In this document: positions 1 to 11,107 of the stretch, piece after piece
Layout: each line of letters begins with the position of its first letter
Numbering within the stretch: the stretch's first letter is position 1
Source: Pseudomonadota bacterium
GTDB lineage: Bacteria; Desulfobacterota; Binatia; UBA1149
DNA length: 34,163 nt
NCBI GenBank assembly: GCA_014382245.1
Contig: JACNKC010000035.1
Location: 1 to 34,163 of the forward strand
Reading direction: 5' to 3'
Program-made: the position numbers and the translations under genes
The notes under the pieces: generated by a model
What the model saw: the letters and a program-made list of their open reading frames with translations, nothing else
What the model was told of the DNA's origin: nothing
The model's database searches: none

Positions 1-1717
1 GCGCCGCCCGGGCCAGCCCCTCGGACACGGTGTAACGCGTCGTCCAGATTGGTATCCCCTGCACCCGGGCCGCAGCCCCCTGCCTGGCAGCGGAGTTGAG
101 AGATTGTACCCCTTCTTCACTCGGAAGAGGGTCTTCTTTGCCGTACAGCATTCCGGGCCACTCCTCGACGTAAATGCAGTATAGCGTGTTTTCACCCATA
201 CCCTTCACCCTCGCCAGCGCCTCTGCCACTACCCCGGAGCTTTCCCCGCGTACGGCCACAAGGGTCGAGCTCGTGTACAGCGGCTTCAAATCCGCTGCCA
301 TCGCGAGATTGACTATCTCTGCCTGTACCTCGGGGGCGTGGGCCTCGCCCCGTTCTGACCGACGAAGGTCTTCGCGCGACACCGACGGAATGTGATGGAT
401 CGCTTCTTTAATCCAACCTTCTCTCAGTGCGATGCCGTAGATCATGCCGGCGGTGGCTATGCCCCCGCCAAAGGCAGTCGCCAGTGGTTTCTCTACTATG
501 TTGACCAGCCAGGCCACCACCACCATCGTGGTCGGCACCAGGCCCACCAGGAACACCCAACCACGCTTCCTGTCGCGCCAGCGCAGAAGGTCGAGTCCAC
601 CCGACTCGATGGTAAACGCGCCCAGCAGGCCGAAGGCGTACATATCGCCCAGCACGCCCATCTCGCCCTGGGTGACCAGCACAATCGCGATGGGCACGAT
701 GGTGGCCACCAGTATGGCTATGTGCGGAGTGTTGAAGCGCCGATTACGTCGCATCATGCGACGGGGGACGTAGTGCAAGTCGGCCAGTTTCAAGAAAACG
801 TGGTAGGCACCGATGATGGCCGTGTTGGCCGCGAACAGCAGCAGCGACGCAGCGGTGAACACCACCGCCGTCGACAAGAACTGCACGTTGGTCTGGGCCG
901 CGAGGTCAGAAATGAAACGTTCGCTGCCCGGTATCGATACGTTGGCACCCACTTTTGCCACCGACAGCAAGGTCAGCATGGGCGAGGTCAACAGTATGGT
1001 GATTATCACACCCACCATGGCGAACATGGCCGTGCGCTTGACCGGTTGCCGCAACACCGGCGACAGCTGGCTGATGCTCTCCAGTCCCGAAAAAGCCAAC
1101 CACGCCGCTCCGAAACCGACCAACAGCTCTCGCATACCCAGCTCGCGAACGCCGTCAAAAAGACTGAACAGTGTTTTCCAGCCCTCGAGATCGAGGCTGG
1201 TGAGCATGACCAGCAGCACGACCATGTTGGTGAGGAAGGAGGCCACTGCCATCACCAGCGAGAGCCTCGCGCTCTCGCGCACGCCCACGATGTTGACCGC
1301 CGCCAGCAGCCCCAGGCCCAGGCAGGCAAAAAAGGGTACGTTGCTCGCCACGGTCGGGAAAACACTCGACAGGTAATAGAAACCCGAAGTGGACGAGATC
1401 GCGCAGGTCAGGAAGAAATCCACCGTGATGAACATCCCGCCCAGGGCGCCCATTCGTTCCCCGAAGGCCATCTCGCCGATCGCCACCACGCCGCCGCCGT
1501 TGGGCGTGCGCTCCACGATCTCTATGTACTTGATAGAGATGAGCACAAATCCCACCGAAGTGAGCAGAACGAAGAAAGGAGCGTTGGTGCCTACCAGTTC
1601 GAACAGTATGCCCGGCACGTAGTAGACCGATGTCCCGATATCACAGAACACCACGGCCCATGCCAGCAACCACGTAAGCTGCCGTGCGCCGTCCTGGGAA
1701 GAATTGGATGCAGCCAA
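1..1717 (-). CDS. APC-superfamily amino acid permease with C-terminal USP-like domain (partial, runs off left edge)
   Basis: This is a membrane transporter of the amino acid/polyamine/organocation superfamily, probably an amino acid/proton carrier. Reading the minus strand gives one open frame of more than 570 codons. Near the N terminus it shows the helix-1 motif FCDIGTSVYYVPGIL, then many hydrophobic segments of about 20 residues, and a charged loop RRMMRRNRRFNTP typical of APC carriers. After the last membrane segments, roughly the final 130 visible residues are soluble and alternate strand and helix (STLVAVRG, then NTLYCIYVEEWPG). This resembles a universal-stress-protein fold, a known fusion in this family. 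The C terminus lies outside the window. There is no in-frame ATG near the start. TTG at 1717 is my choice because the preceding in-frame stop at 1748-1750 ends the upstream gene, but this start is uncertain. The substrate cannot be predicted. Confidence 0.82.
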   Translation of the reverse strand, partial: MAASNSSQDGARQLTWLLAWAVVFCDIGTSVYYVPGILFELVGTNAPFFVLLTSVGFVLISIKYIEIVERTPNGGGVVAIGEMAFGERMGALGGMFITVDFFLTCAISSTSGFYYLSSVFPTVASNVPFFACLGLGLLAAVNIVGVRESARLSLVMAVASFLTNMVVLLVMLTSLDLEGWKTLFSLFDGVRELGMRELLVGFGAAWLAFSGLESISQLSPVLRQPVKRTAMFAMVGVIITILLTSPMLTLLSVAKVGANVSIPGSERFISDLAAQTNVQFLSTAVVFTAASLLLFAANTAIIGAYHVFLKLADLHYVPRRMMRRNRRFNTPHIAILVATIVPIAIVLVTQGEMGVLGDMYAFGLLGAFTIESGGLDLLRWRDRKRGWVFLVGLVPTTMVVVAWLVNIVEKPLATAFGGGIATAGMIYGIALREGWIKEAIHHIPSVSREDLRRSERGEAHAPEVQAEIVNLAMAADLKPLYTSSTLVAVRGESSGVVAEALARVKGMGENTLYCIYVEEWPGMLYGKEDPLPSEEGVQSLNSAARQGAAARVQGIPIWTTRYTVSEGLARAA

Positions 1718-1747
1718 CAGACCAGCGGGGCAAAGACCGTCGGCTAC

Positions 1748-3847
1748 TCAGGCCTGCTCGAGTTGCAACAGCAACTCTTCGCGCCCGGTCACCGGGGCCG
1801 AACACGACGTACCCCGGCAAAGCCAGGCCGTCGGAACTCCCTCGGCATTATTTTTACCGCGAACGGGGGCTGGGAGCCAGCTTTCGCCTGTGCCATCTGA
1901 CAGGGAAAGTATCTCGAGACCCGGCAGGGGATATGCGAGCGCCTCGGCGGTCAGCGATCCGACTCCGTCCTGCAACGGCGCGGAGGGCAACGGCTTCTCG
2001 CCACGGATGACCAGCAAGGACCTGCCGCTGAGCGTCGCCAGGGTCACCCCGAGCAGGGCCGCTCCACCGTGGGGGTTGGCCAGGGCTGTCCCCAGCAGAG
2101 CCTCGCGTGAACGTTCAGCCGCCTCAAACCAGTGTTCCTCGGCCGTAAAAAGATACAGCCTGTCGAGCAATTCCACGGCAACCGCGTTGCCCGACGGGAC
2201 TGCCGAATCCCAGGCTTCGCGGGTGCGCGCAAGCGGTGTATCTGCTCCCGCCTGGGAAAAATAGAACCCGCCCTCGGCGTGGGCAAAACGGTCGAGCAGT
2301 CCCTGCCCCAAAGCCTTCGCTTCGTCGAGAAAGCGCGGTTGTGAAGTAGCCGTAAACAGTTCCAGGCAAGCGCGGCCCATGAAGGCGTAGTCGTCGAGGA
2401 AAGCCCCCACCCGTGCCGAGCCGCCGGCGTGCAGGTGCAGCAGGCCACCGTCGCCGTCGCGCATCTGCGACAACACGAAGTCGACAGCAGCCTGCGCGTC
2501 AGCTACCAGGTCAGCACGACCGGCTGCCCGGCCGGTAGCCGCCATCGCCGCTGCGGCCAGCCCGTTCCAGTCGGCCATCACCTTGTCGTCTCTTGTCGGA
2601 GCAACCCTGTCCTGCCGCCGTGCCAGCATGGCGGGCAGCACCCTGCCAAGAAGTTCGCGGTCGCCGGCCGATGGCTCACCCGCGAGGGCCTCCAACCTGA
2701 TAACGTTGCCAGGCTCCGGGGCGCCACCCCCTTCCCAGTTTCCGGCTTCGCTCACGTCGAGCAGTTCGCAAGCCCGGGCAAAGTCGGCTGGCGCCACCGC
2801 GTCGGCCAATTGCTCGCGGGTCCAGGTATAGAAAATGCCTTCCACGCCTTCACTGTCAGCGTCGAGGGTGGCCGCAAAACCACCGCCCGGCAAGCGCATA
2901 TCACGCCTGAGCCAGTCGAGGGTGGAAACCGCGACCTCGAGATACCGCCCATGGCCGGTCAGCTTCCAGGCCCCGAGGTAGCTGGCCGCCAGTGAAGCCT
3001 GGTCGTAAAGCATCTTTTCAAAATGGGGAACGTGCCAGACCCGGTCTACCGAGTAGCGATGGAAGCCACCGCCCACGTGGTCGTGCAGGCCGCCGTCGGC
3101 CATCGAGTCCCAGCTCAACCGCAGCAATGCACGGCGCTTGTCGTCGGCTTCGTGCGCCTCGGCTGCCAGGAGCAGGTCGAGCGCGCTGCAGGACGGAAAC
3201 TTGGGCTGGCTGCCAAAACCCCCGTGCTCGCTGTCCACGGTTTCGAGCAGGCCATCGGCCACGCGCAGCAAGCGGCCAGCATCAACGGCGCGAGCAGCGT
3301 CCCTGTCGCTCGCCATTTCACGCCGCAACCAGTCCGCGGTCTTGGCGGCACTTTCGCTGACCTCGTCGCGTCGGTCGTTCCAAGCCCTGGCCACTCCCGC
3401 CAGCACCCGGCCAAAACCAGGCAACTGGCCGCGGTCCTCGGGCGGAAAATACGTGCCGGCGTAAAACGGCTCGAGACCCGGAGTAAGAAAAACCGTCATC
3501 GGCCAGCCTCCGTGACCGGTCATGGCCTGCACCGCGCGCATATAGAGTTGGTCAAGGTCAGGGCGTTCTTCGCGGTCGACCTTGATGCACACGAACAGCT
3601 CGTTCATCTGTGCGGCCAGAGTCGGATTCTCGAAGGTCTCGCGCTCCATGACGTGACACCAGTGGCAAGCCGAGTAACCAATGCTGAGCAGGACGGGGAG
3701 CTGTTCCTGCCGCGCTCGCGCCAGCGCCGCCTCACCCCAGGGCTGCCAGGCCACGGGGTTCTCCGCGTGTTGCTGCAGGTAAAGGCTGGGCTCGTCCGAA
3801 AGGCGATTTACCGCGGTCTTATTCGACACAGGGCTGGCCATGGGCAA
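1748..3847 (-). CDS. YyaL/SPATA20-like thioredoxin-domain (DUF255) protein
   Basis: The 699-residue protein belongs to the widespread YyaL/SPATA20 family: an N-terminal thioredoxin-like domain joined to an (alpha/alpha)-barrel resembling N-acyl-glucosamine 2-epimerases and glycosidases. Its biochemical role is not established. The opening [18 protein letters not shown] and the CHWCH motif at residues 61-65 (two cysteines spaced as in thioredoxins) are family hallmarks, as are [11 protein letters not shown] at about 114-124 and [10 protein letters not shown] in the barrel. Full length is as expected (about 650-700). An ATG two codons inside (3841) is an alternative start. It lies 61 bases after atpC on the same strand and is followed by the permease in the same frame after a single TGA. 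It could share a transcript with either neighbour, but no functional link is evident. Confidence 0.9.
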   Translation of the reverse strand: MPMASPVSNKTAVNRLSDEPSLYLQQHAENPVAWQPWGEAALARARQEQLPVLLSIGYSACHWCHVMERETFENPTLAAQMNELFVCIKVDREERPDLDQLYMRAVQAMTGHGGWPMTVFLTPGLEPFYAGTYFPPEDRGQLPGFGRVLAGVARAWNDRRDEVSESAAKTADWLRREMASDRDAARAVDAGRLLRVADGLLETVDSEHGGFGSQPKFPSCSALDLLLAAEAHEADDKRRALLRLSWDSMADGGLHDHVGGGFHRYSVDRVWHVPHFEKMLYDQASLAASYLGAWKLTGHGRYLEVAVSTLDWLRRDMRLPGGGFAATLDADSEGVEGIFYTWTREQLADAVAPADFARACELLDVSEAGNWEGGGAPEPGNVIRLEALAGEPSAGDRELLGRVLPAMLARRQDRVAPTRDDKVMADWNGLAAAAMAATGRAAGRADLVADAQAAVDFVLSQMRDGDGGLLHLHAGGSARVGAFLDDYAFMGRACLELFTATSQPRFLDEAKALGQGLLDRFAHAEGGFYFSQAGADTPLARTREAWDSAVPSGNAVAVELLDRLYLFTAEEHWFEAAERSREALLGTALANPHGGAALLGVTLATLSGRSLLVIRGEKPLPSAPLQDGVGSLTAEALAYPLPGLEILSLSDGTGESWLPAPVRGKNNAEGVPTAWLCRGTSCSAPVTGREELLLQLEQA

Positions 3848-3856
3848 GCATAATCA

Positions 3857-3899
3857 TGGACCTCAAAAGTCCACAATGATAGGCGGGCCCCGTGGGCCC
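3857..3899 (-). terminator. Two small inverted repeats after atpC, possible weak terminator
   Basis: Between atpC and the YyaL-like gene are two adjacent inverted repeats: GGGCCC/GGGCCC (3885-3890 and 3894-3899, loop of three) and TGGAC/GTCCA (3857-3861 and 3869-3873). On the transcript (minus strand) the first hairpin comes right after the atpC stop. No uninterrupted U run follows, so this is at best a weak or processing-type end of the F1 operon. Confidence 0.3.
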
Positions 3900-3908
3900 T
3901 CCGCGCGG

Positions 3909-4307
3909 CTAGGAGCCCGTCCCCAGCTGCGCCTCGGCCAGCTTGAGAGCCAGCAGCGCAGCCTCGGTGGCTTCCGTATCGGCCGCCGGATCGTCGAGTG
4001 TCGCCTGGGCCTGGTCGCGGTCGCGCGCTGCCGCCTCGGCGTCAATTTCGCCTGCCGGTTGGGCGCTGTCGGCGAGTACGGTGACCGTATCGTCCACGAC
4101 CTCGGCGTAGCCGCCGCTCACTACCAGCTCGTGCTTGTCGCCCCTTGCGTCGGTGTAACTGAGCACGCCGGTGTCCAGTCCGCCAAGAAAGGTAACGTGC
4201 TCGGGCAGTACGCCGAATTCACCGGCGATGCCCGGGGCCGTGAGTTCACTGACCTCGGTATCGGCCAGCACCCTTTCCGGGGTCACTATGCGCAAGCGAA
4301 GGCTCAC
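3909..4307 (-). CDS. atpC: F1FO ATP synthase epsilon subunit
   Basis: The central-stalk subunit that couples the rotor to the c ring and can restrain ATP hydrolysis. The 132-residue protein begins SLRLRIVTPERVLADTEVSELTAPG and continues GEFGVLPEHVTFLGGLDTG, the conserved beta-sandwich of epsilon. The C-terminal third (about 90-130) is a charged, alanine-rich helical hairpin. Length matches the family (130-140). The start is GTG, one base beyond the atpD stop, which indicates tight translational coupling. It is the last gene of the F1/stalk operon. Confidence 0.95.
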   Translation of the reverse strand: MSLRLRIVTPERVLADTEVSELTAPGIAGEFGVLPEHVTFLGGLDTGVLSYTDARGDKHELVVSGGYAEVVDDTVTVLADSAQPAGEIDAEAAARDRDQAQATLDDPAADTEATEAALLALKLAEAQLGTGS

Positions 4308-4308
4308 G

Positions 4309-5796
<1,488 letters not shown>

Positions 5797-6690
5797 TTAA
5801 CCGTTGAGTGCCTCGGCTCCGGCGATGATCTCCATGAGCTCACCGGTAATCGTTGCCTGCCTCGCCTTGTTCATCTGCAGTGTCAGCGCGTCCATCATCT
5901 CGCCAGCGTTACGCGTGGCGCTGTCCATTGCCGTCATGCGTGCGCCGTGTTCACTCGCGGCCCCTTCGAGCATTGCCTGGTAGACGGTGGTCTCCAGGTA
6001 ACGGGGCAACAAGCCCGCCAGCAGTTCCTCGGCGCCCGGCTCAAACAGGTAGTCGGTGGCCTCATCGTCGCCCTCGGCGCTTACAGCGTCACCGTCCTGC
6101 TGCGACGATGCCTCGCCTCGATCGATGGGCAGTATCTGCCGGGTGCGCACTATCTGGGTCATGGCCGATTTAAACTCAGAGTAAACCAGGTACACCGAGC
6201 CGGCGTCGCCCTCGGTAAACAAGCGGGCAGCCTCGGCTGAAACTTCGCGCGCGAGCTCCAGGCTCACCCCGCCAGGCACGTTGACGTGCGCAGTCAGAAC
6301 GCGATCGCTGCGGTTCTTGAAATAGTCGTTGCCCCGCCGCCCGCAAATGGTGAGCGAAGAACCCTCTCCCTGCTCAGATGCCATGAAAGCCTCTGCGGCC
6401 TTGGAAAGGTTGGTGTTGTAGGCTCCGCAAAGTCCCCGGTCCGACGTGATCAGCAGCACGTGCACGGGCGCATCGCTGCCCTCGCCCAGAAATGGATGCG
6501 AGGAAGCCTCGACCCTGTTGGCCAGGTTGGCCAGCAGCGACTGGAGCTTTTCAGAATACGGACGCGACGCGGCCACCTGGTCTTCCGCCCTGCGCAGCTT
6601 GGCGGCCGACACCATCTTCATGGCCCGCGTTATCTGCTGGGTGCTGCGCACCGAAGAAATGCGCTTACGGATGTCTTTGAGGTTGGCCAT
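5797..6690 (-). CDS. atpG: F1FO ATP synthase gamma subunit
   Basis: The rotating central shaft of F1. At 297 residues it is close to the usual 285-300. The N-terminal helix reads MANLKDIRKRISSVRSTQQI followed by TRAMKMVSAAKLRRA, and the C-terminal helix includes LTLQMNKARQATITGEL and a closing GAEAL. These two ends form the coiled-coil shaft. A short acidic stretch around residues 196-215 (QQDGDAVSAEGDDEATD) is an insertion in the globular domain. It lies 28 bases after atpA in the operon. Confidence 0.97.
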   Translation of the reverse strand: MANLKDIRKRISSVRSTQQITRAMKMVSAAKLRRAEDQVAASRPYSEKLQSLLANLANRVEASSHPFLGEGSDAPVHVLLITSDRGLCGAYNTNLSKAAEAFMASEQGEGSSLTICGRRGNDYFKNRSDRVLTAHVNVPGGVSLELAREVSAEAARLFTEGDAGSVYLVYSEFKSAMTQIVRTRQILPIDRGEASSQQDGDAVSAEGDDEATDYLFEPGAEELLAGLLPRYLETTVYQAMLEGAASEHGARMTAMDSATRNAGEMMDALTLQMNKARQATITGELMEIIAGAEALNG

Positions 6691-6718
6691 CGTAGTTTCT
6701 GGTCAGCAGCGCGACGGT

Positions 6719-8230
6719 TCAGGCCGCGAAGACTCCCTGGAACTGCTCAAGCGCCGCGTCGAGCTTCGCCTTGAGATCGTCATCGAGTTCTTGTTTCTCG
6801 GCTATGGCCGGCAGCAACTCGGCATGCGAGTTGTCGAGGTAACTCATCAACTCGCTTTCGTAGCGCCCCACATCCGAGGGGCCGACATCGCCCATCAATC
6901 CGTTGGTCGCCGCGTAGAGAATCACCACCTGCCGCTCGATGGGCATTGGCTCGTACTGTCCCTGCTTGAGCACTTCGACGAGCAGTTCGCCCTGGGCCAG
7001 CTGTTTCTGGGTGGCGGCGTCAAGATCTGATCCGAACTGCGCAAAGGCCGCCATCTCGCGAAACTGGGCAAGATCGAGGCGCAGTGTCCCCGCGACTTTT
7101 TTCATCGCCTTGACCTGGGCCGCGCCACCCACTCGAGAAACCGACAGGCCCACGTTCACCGCGGGGCGAACGCCTGAAAAGAACAGGTCCGACTCGAGGT
7201 ATATCGGCCCGTCGGTGATCGAGATAACGGTGGTAGGAATATAAGCCGCCACGTCGCCCGCCTGGGGCTCGGTGAGAGGCAGGGCCGTGAGCGAACCTCC
7301 TCCCACTGAGTCATTCATCTTGGCCGCACGCTCGAGGAGACGCGAGTGCAGGTAGAACACATCACCCGGGTAGGCCTCGCGTCCCGGCGGCCGTCTGAGC
7401 AGTAACGACAACTGGCGATAAGCGGTGGCCTGCTTGGACAGGTCATCGTAAATGATCAAGGCGTGCTGGCCGTTGTCGCGAAAATACTCACCCATGGCCA
7501 CGCCGGCGTAGGCCGCGAGAAACTGCAGCGGTGCCGCCTCCGAGGCCGTGGCCGAAACCACTATAGTGTAGTCCATCGAGCCGTGTTTCTTGAGGCGGTC
7601 TACCACCTGCGCCACCGAAGACCGCTTCTGGCCGATGGCGACGTATATGCAGACCACGTCGCCGCCCTTCTGGTTAATGATCGTGTCTATGGCCACCGCG
7701 GTCTTGCCGGTCTGTCGGTCTCCGATGATCAGCTCGCGCTGACCGCGGCCGATAGGGATCATCGAATCAACGGCCTTGATACCCGTCTGCAACGGTTCGT
7801 TGACAGACTGGCGATCGACGATGCCCGGCGCCTTGACCTCGATGCGGCGGTTCTCGCTGCTGTCGATATCACCCAGTCCGTCTATCGGCTGGCCAAGCGC
7901 GTTGACCACCCGCCCGAGCAGGCCCTTGCCCACCGGAACCTCGGCGATACGACCGGTGCGCTTTACCTCACCGCCCTCGGCAATTTTTTCCGGGTCACCG
8001 AACACGGCCGCGCCAACGTTGTCCTCTTCGAGGTTCAACGCCATGCCGTAAATACCACCCTCGAACTCAAGCAGTTCGCCCAGGGCGACGCGGTCGAGTC
8101 CGTGTATGCGGGCGATACCGTCGGCGCTCGAAAGCACGCGACCGGTTTCACGGATCTCAACCTCGCGGTCAAAGTCCCGTATCTGGTCCCTGATAATATC
8201 GCTGATCTCTGATGCCCTGATCTGCATCAC
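6719..8230 (-). CDS. atpA: F1FO ATP synthase alpha subunit
   Basis: Regulatory, non-catalytic nucleotide-binding subunit of F1. Its arginine finger completes the catalytic site on beta. The protein is 503 residues, normal for the family. The N terminus [14 protein letters not shown] binds the delta subunit. The P-loop GDRQTGKT lies at about 170-177, and the signature [14 protein letters not shown], with the arginine finger in SRVG, lies at about 360-375. A second methionine at residue 2 is an alternative start. It lies between atpH (95-base gap) and atpG. Confidence 0.98.
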   Translation of the reverse strand: MMQIRASEISDIIRDQIRDFDREVEIRETGRVLSSADGIARIHGLDRVALGELLEFEGGIYGMALNLEEDNVGAAVFGDPEKIAEGGEVKRTGRIAEVPVGKGLLGRVVNALGQPIDGLGDIDSSENRRIEVKAPGIVDRQSVNEPLQTGIKAVDSMIPIGRGQRELIIGDRQTGKTAVAIDTIINQKGGDVVCIYVAIGQKRSSVAQVVDRLKKHGSMDYTIVVSATASEAAPLQFLAAYAGVAMGEYFRDNGQHALIIYDDLSKQATAYRQLSLLLRRPPGREAYPGDVFYLHSRLLERAAKMNDSVGGGSLTALPLTEPQAGDVAAYIPTTVISITDGPIYLESDLFFSGVRPAVNVGLSVSRVGGAAQVKAMKKVAGTLRLDLAQFREMAAFAQFGSDLDAATQKQLAQGELLVEVLKQGQYEPMPIERQVVILYAATNGLMGDVGPSDVGRYESELMSYLDNSHAELLPAIAEKQELDDDLKAKLDAALEQFQGVFAA

Positions 8231-8325
8231 TTCTCCCTCGGGTCGTGTTGCCCGATTTCCCTGTTGTCTTTTTCAGTCGTCATTTCTGCGTTCGCACTTC
8301 TTCCGGGGCACTCGACCAACGATAC

Positions 8326-8877
8326 TCAGTCGTTTCCGCCCATGCTGCGGGCCAACCTTCGCAAGCGCGTGCGCACGCTACCGTCAAAAACGCGTCCCTG
8401 CACTTCTACTTCGACCCCGCCCAGCAGGCCAGGATCAACCTCGAGCTCAGGCATCACGGTGCCGCCTGTCCGGCCACCAGCGAGATCGGCAAAACGCTGT
8501 GCGATGGAATCGAGCTCGTCCGCCGTAAGTTCGCTGGCCGACCTGACCGCGATTCTTACGCGACCCTCGACCTCGTCCTCCATGGCGCGGTAACACTCAT
8601 CTATGGCCGGCAGTTCGGCCAGCCGGTCCTTCTTGGCGAGCAACCTGACGAAACGCCCTATCGTTGAACCCTCGCCCGCAGCCGCCACCATGGCAGCTGC
8701 AATTTGCTGCCGCTGGGCAAGGCCCATGCGGCCAGCAGCCAGCTGGTCGCCTTCCAACCGGTCCAGGCCATCAGCGAGCTGCGCCAGGTCCTGCCCGGTT
8801 TCCTGCACCCGGTTTTCTTCGCCGGCCAATGAAAACAGGGCCCGGGCGTAGCGCCGTGCTGCGGCTCCCGAAATCAC
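8326..8877 (-). CDS. atpH: F1FO ATP synthase delta subunit
   Basis: Peripheral-stalk protein (OSCP homologue) that joins the b/b' dimer to the top of F1. The 183 residues begin MISGAAARRYARALFSLAGE, the conserved N-terminal helix of delta, and end with the conserved beta region of VDPGLLGGVEVEV type. The start is GTG and overlaps the atpF stop as GTGA, so translation is coupled. Length is usual (175-185). Confidence 0.95.
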   Translation of the reverse strand: MISGAAARRYARALFSLAGEENRVQETGQDLAQLADGLDRLEGDQLAAGRMGLAQRQQIAAAMVAAAGEGSTIGRFVRLLAKKDRLAELPAIDECYRAMEDEVEGRVRIAVRSASELTADELDSIAQRFADLAGGRTGGTVMPELEVDPGLLGGVEVEVQGRVFDGSVRTRLRRLARSMGGND

Positions 8878-9521
8878 TGGAGGCTGTTCTCCCCGGTCGT
8901 CTTCTCGGCTGCCGATACTTCTTTGAGAAACTCTTCGATCAGGCGGTTACGATCGGCGTCGCCGAGCTTGCTGGCCAGTGTCGTAGAGGCCAGCTCAGCA
9001 GCCAGCCGCGCGGCCTCCGCACGTAACTCGGCACGCGCTGTCTCGTAGTCACTTTGCGCGGTGCGACCGGCTTCGGTAAGCATGCGCGCGGCAGCTTCAC
9101 GCGCCGCCACGAGCAATCGCTTGCCGTCGGCCTCGGCCATGGCCCTGAGCTCGGCAGTCAATTCTTCGCGCGCCTGGTCAAGACCCGCCAGCTTTTCCTG
9201 GTACTCGGCCTGCACGCGCTCGGCTTCTTCCTTTGCGCGTGCGGCGGCCGACATGGCTTCCACGAGTTCCTTGCGACGAGAGGCGAGAAAATCGCGCAGC
9301 GGCGCCGAGGTAAAACGGTGGAACAGGAACACGAACAGGCAGAAGTTGAATACCGAAGCTCCCAGGTTGAACCAGTCGCCACTGCTGAGGAGATGCTCGC
9401 CGGCGTGACCGGCATCGCCGGCGGCCAGTGCAAAACCGGCTCCCGTGAAAACAGCCACCAGTGTAGCGGCAGCCGAAAAAACTGCGGGACGGGCAAGCCG
9501 AGCTGCGCGGGTTCCGTTCAC
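8874..9521 (-). CDS. atpF: F1FO ATP synthase subunit b with an extra N-terminal hydrophobic segment
   Basis: Membrane-anchored peripheral stalk of FO. The 215 residues are longer than the 156 of E. coli b because of the N terminus: a basic start, then a hydrophobic stretch (about 12-33, ending ALAAGDAG) that looks like a cleavable signal peptide. After it come the true membrane segment WFNLGASVFNFCLFVFLFH (about 49-67) and a long alanine/glutamate/arginine-rich coiled coil to the end. This arrangement is known in deltaproteobacterial-type b subunits. The GTG start overlaps the stop of the preceding gene as GTGA, and its own stop overlaps atpH the same way. With the upstream b' gene it would form a b/b' heterodimer. 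Confidence 0.93.
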   Translation of the reverse strand: MNGTRAARLARPAVFSAAATLVAVFTGAGFALAAGDAGHAGEHLLSSGDWFNLGASVFNFCLFVFLFHRFTSAPLRDFLASRRKELVEAMSAAARAKEEAERVQAEYQEKLAGLDQAREELTAELRAMAEADGKRLLVAAREAAARMLTEAGRTAQSDYETARAELRAEAARLAAELASTTLASKLGDADRNRLIEEFLKEVSAAEKTTGENSLQ

Positions 9522-9946
9522 GATTGCCCACCGAGGACGGCCTTGACCATCGCGTCTGCCATCTCTTCTGATTGCGCCTTCAAGCTGTTGCGCGCCTCGT
9601 CGCGGCTCTGCCAGACTTCCTTCCTGAGTGCGGCCAGGTTGCTGGCGGCCTCTTCGCGGGCCTTCTCTAGGATCGCGGCCTCGTCTACGCGCGCCTGGCT
9701 CCTGACTTCTTCGGCAGCCACCTGGGCCTGGGCCCTGCTGGCCTTGAGCTCCTGCTCGTAGCGCTCGTTCATCTGCTGGGCTTCTTCGCGACCGCTGGCG
9801 GCAAGGTCCTGGTCGCCGGCCGTGCGCTGTTCGCGCTCCTCGAGCAGGCGCCCGAAAGGCTCAAACAACAGCCGATTGAGCAGGTAAGCGAGCACAAAAA
9901 AGCTTACCAGCTGAATGATAAAGGGAGCTTGCAGTTCGAAATTCAT
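9518..9946 (-). CDS. F1FO ATP synthase subunit b' (second stalk subunit)
   Basis: A second b-type peripheral stalk protein (b', AtpF2/AtpX type). The 142 residues begin with one membrane segment, FIIQLVSFFVLAYLLNRLLF (about 9-28), then a charged coiled coil with EEREQRTAGDQDLAASGREE and alanine-rich heptads. It is the first gene of the F1/stalk operon, which runs b'-b-delta-alpha-gamma-beta-epsilon. Paired b genes are seen in photosynthetic and many deltaproteobacterial-type bacteria. ATG start; the stop overlaps atpF as GTGA. Confidence 0.92.
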   Translation of the reverse strand: MNFELQAPFIIQLVSFFVLAYLLNRLLFEPFGRLLEEREQRTAGDQDLAASGREEAQQMNERYEQELKASRAQAQVAAEEVRSQARVDEAAILEKAREEAASNLAALRKEVWQSRDEARNSLKAQSEEMADAMVKAVLGGQS

Positions 9947-10083
9947 CTATCGAACGGTCCAGTCAAAAGATCCTGTCTCAAGGTCACAGCGCAGTGGAGG
10001 TAACGACGCCGATAACCGGTTTGTAGATCAAAACGGGCCCTTCCAGCGCCCAACGCGCCGGAGCCTCGCGGCCCAACCTTGTT

Positions 10084-10112
10084 TGGCTAACACCGCCCGA
10101 AGAGCTTGTCAA
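10084..10112 (-). promoter_or_regulatory. Candidate sigma-70-type promoter for the F1/stalk operon
   Basis: On the minus strand a perfect TTGACA (complement of 10107-10112) is followed after exactly 17 bases by TAGCCA (complement of 10084-10089), about 140 bases upstream of the b' start. The -35 is consensus and the -10 is weak (two or three matches). It sits just beyond the parB stop. Transcription could also continue from parAB. Confidence 0.33.
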
Positions 10113-10141
10113 AACTGCTCGCGGGCGAAGACCCGGCAGGG

Positions 10142-11107
10142 TCAACCCAGCAACCGATCGGCCAGCCCGCTAAGCTCTTCTTCCGAGTAGAACTCGATCT
10201 CCACGCGCCCACCCCTGCCCTTGCGACGTACCCGCACGCGGGTGGATAGCGCACGCCCGAGACGCTCCTCCAGCCCACCTGTTTCGAGCTCTGCAGGGCC
10301 ATCCTTAGAGCCGGCCTGCTCCCCATGGTCGGAGGCACTGTCAGCCTGGGCATCGGTGATACGGCGCACTTCTTTCTCCGTCTGCCTGACCGACAGACCC
10401 CGTTTGCACACGCTCTTTGCCGTCTTTATCTGCAGGGCAGCGGTCGGCAGGGCGAGCAACGCGCGGGCGTGCCCCTCGCTCAACTCCGAGCTCTCGAGCA
10501 GTTCTTTGATCGGCGCCGGCAAGCCTATCAAGCGCAATGAGTTGGCTACGCTTGCACGCGACTTACCCACCCGCCTGCCGACATCCTCCTGGGTGTAGCC
10601 GTACTCGTTGATCAGTCGCCGATAAGCCGAAGCCTCTTCCAGGGGCGCGAGGTCCTGCCTCTGTATATTCTCAACGAGCGCAAGTTCGACCAGCTCGGCC
10701 TCGGAAACCTCTTCGCGCACGATGACCGGCACCTGCTTCAGACCAGCCAGTGTGGCCGCACGCAGGCGGCGTTCGCCGGCTATGACTTCGTAGCCACCCT
10801 TGCTGCGGGTAACAACCAGCGGCTGTATGATACCGTTCTGCTTGATCGAATCCGCGAGCTCGCGCATCGGCTGCTCATCAAAATTGCGCCGTGGCTGACC
10901 GCGGCCCGCCCATATGCGCTCGACATCCACCAGGCCCTGGCCCTTGGGCCAGGTCGGCAGGCCGCCAGCGGTCTGGCCATCAACCCCCGGCCCTGCTTCT
11001 ATCCGCCCAGGGCTTTCTGATGACGCGTCGTCGGGCTCAGGTTCATTGGCAGTGGCCGCCCCGAATATCGCGTCAAGCCCTTTGCCCAGTGCTTGTCTCC
11101 TGCTCAC
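10142..11107 (-). CDS. parB: Chromosome partitioning protein ParB
   Basis: CTP-dependent DNA clamp that loads at parS sites and spreads, organising the origin for segregation with ParA and SMC. The 321-residue protein opens MSRRQALGKGLDAIF, the conserved ParA-interacting N terminus. It has the CTP-binding motifs GERRLRAA (111-118) and ENIQRQDLAPLEEA (146-159), then the helix-turn-helix (YTQEDVGRRVGKSRASVANSLRL) that reads parS. A low-complexity linker and a basic dimerisation end follow. The start is GTG with AGGAGG five bases upstream, inside the last codons of parA, so the 35-base overlap is real. Confidence 0.96.
   Translation of the reverse strand: MSRRQALGKGLDAIFGAATANEPEPDDASSESPGRIEAGPGVDGQTAGGLPTWPKGQGLVDVERIWAGRGQPRRNFDEQPMRELADSIKQNGIIQPLVVTRSKGGYEVIAGERRLRAATLAGLKQVPVIVREEVSEAELVELALVENIQRQDLAPLEEASAYRRLINEYGYTQEDVGRRVGKSRASVANSLRLIGLPAPIKELLESSELSEGHARALLALPTAALQIKTAKSVCKRGLSVRQTEKEVRRITDAQADSASDHGEQAGSKDGPAELETGGLEERLGRALSTRVRVRRKGRGGRVEIEFYSEEELSGLADRLLG

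Noticed and set aside
1748-1750. TGA of the YyaL-like gene as a selenocysteine codon giving a giant fusion
   Set aside because: The protein already ends at the family length, the next residues are not conserved, and no stem-loop suited to selenocysteine insertion is evident.
392-1900. 502-codon open frame on the plus strand rich in His, Gln and Arg
   Set aside because: It lies antisense to the permease and to the end of the YyaL-like gene. Its composition is that of a GC-rich shadow frame and it has no recognisable domain.
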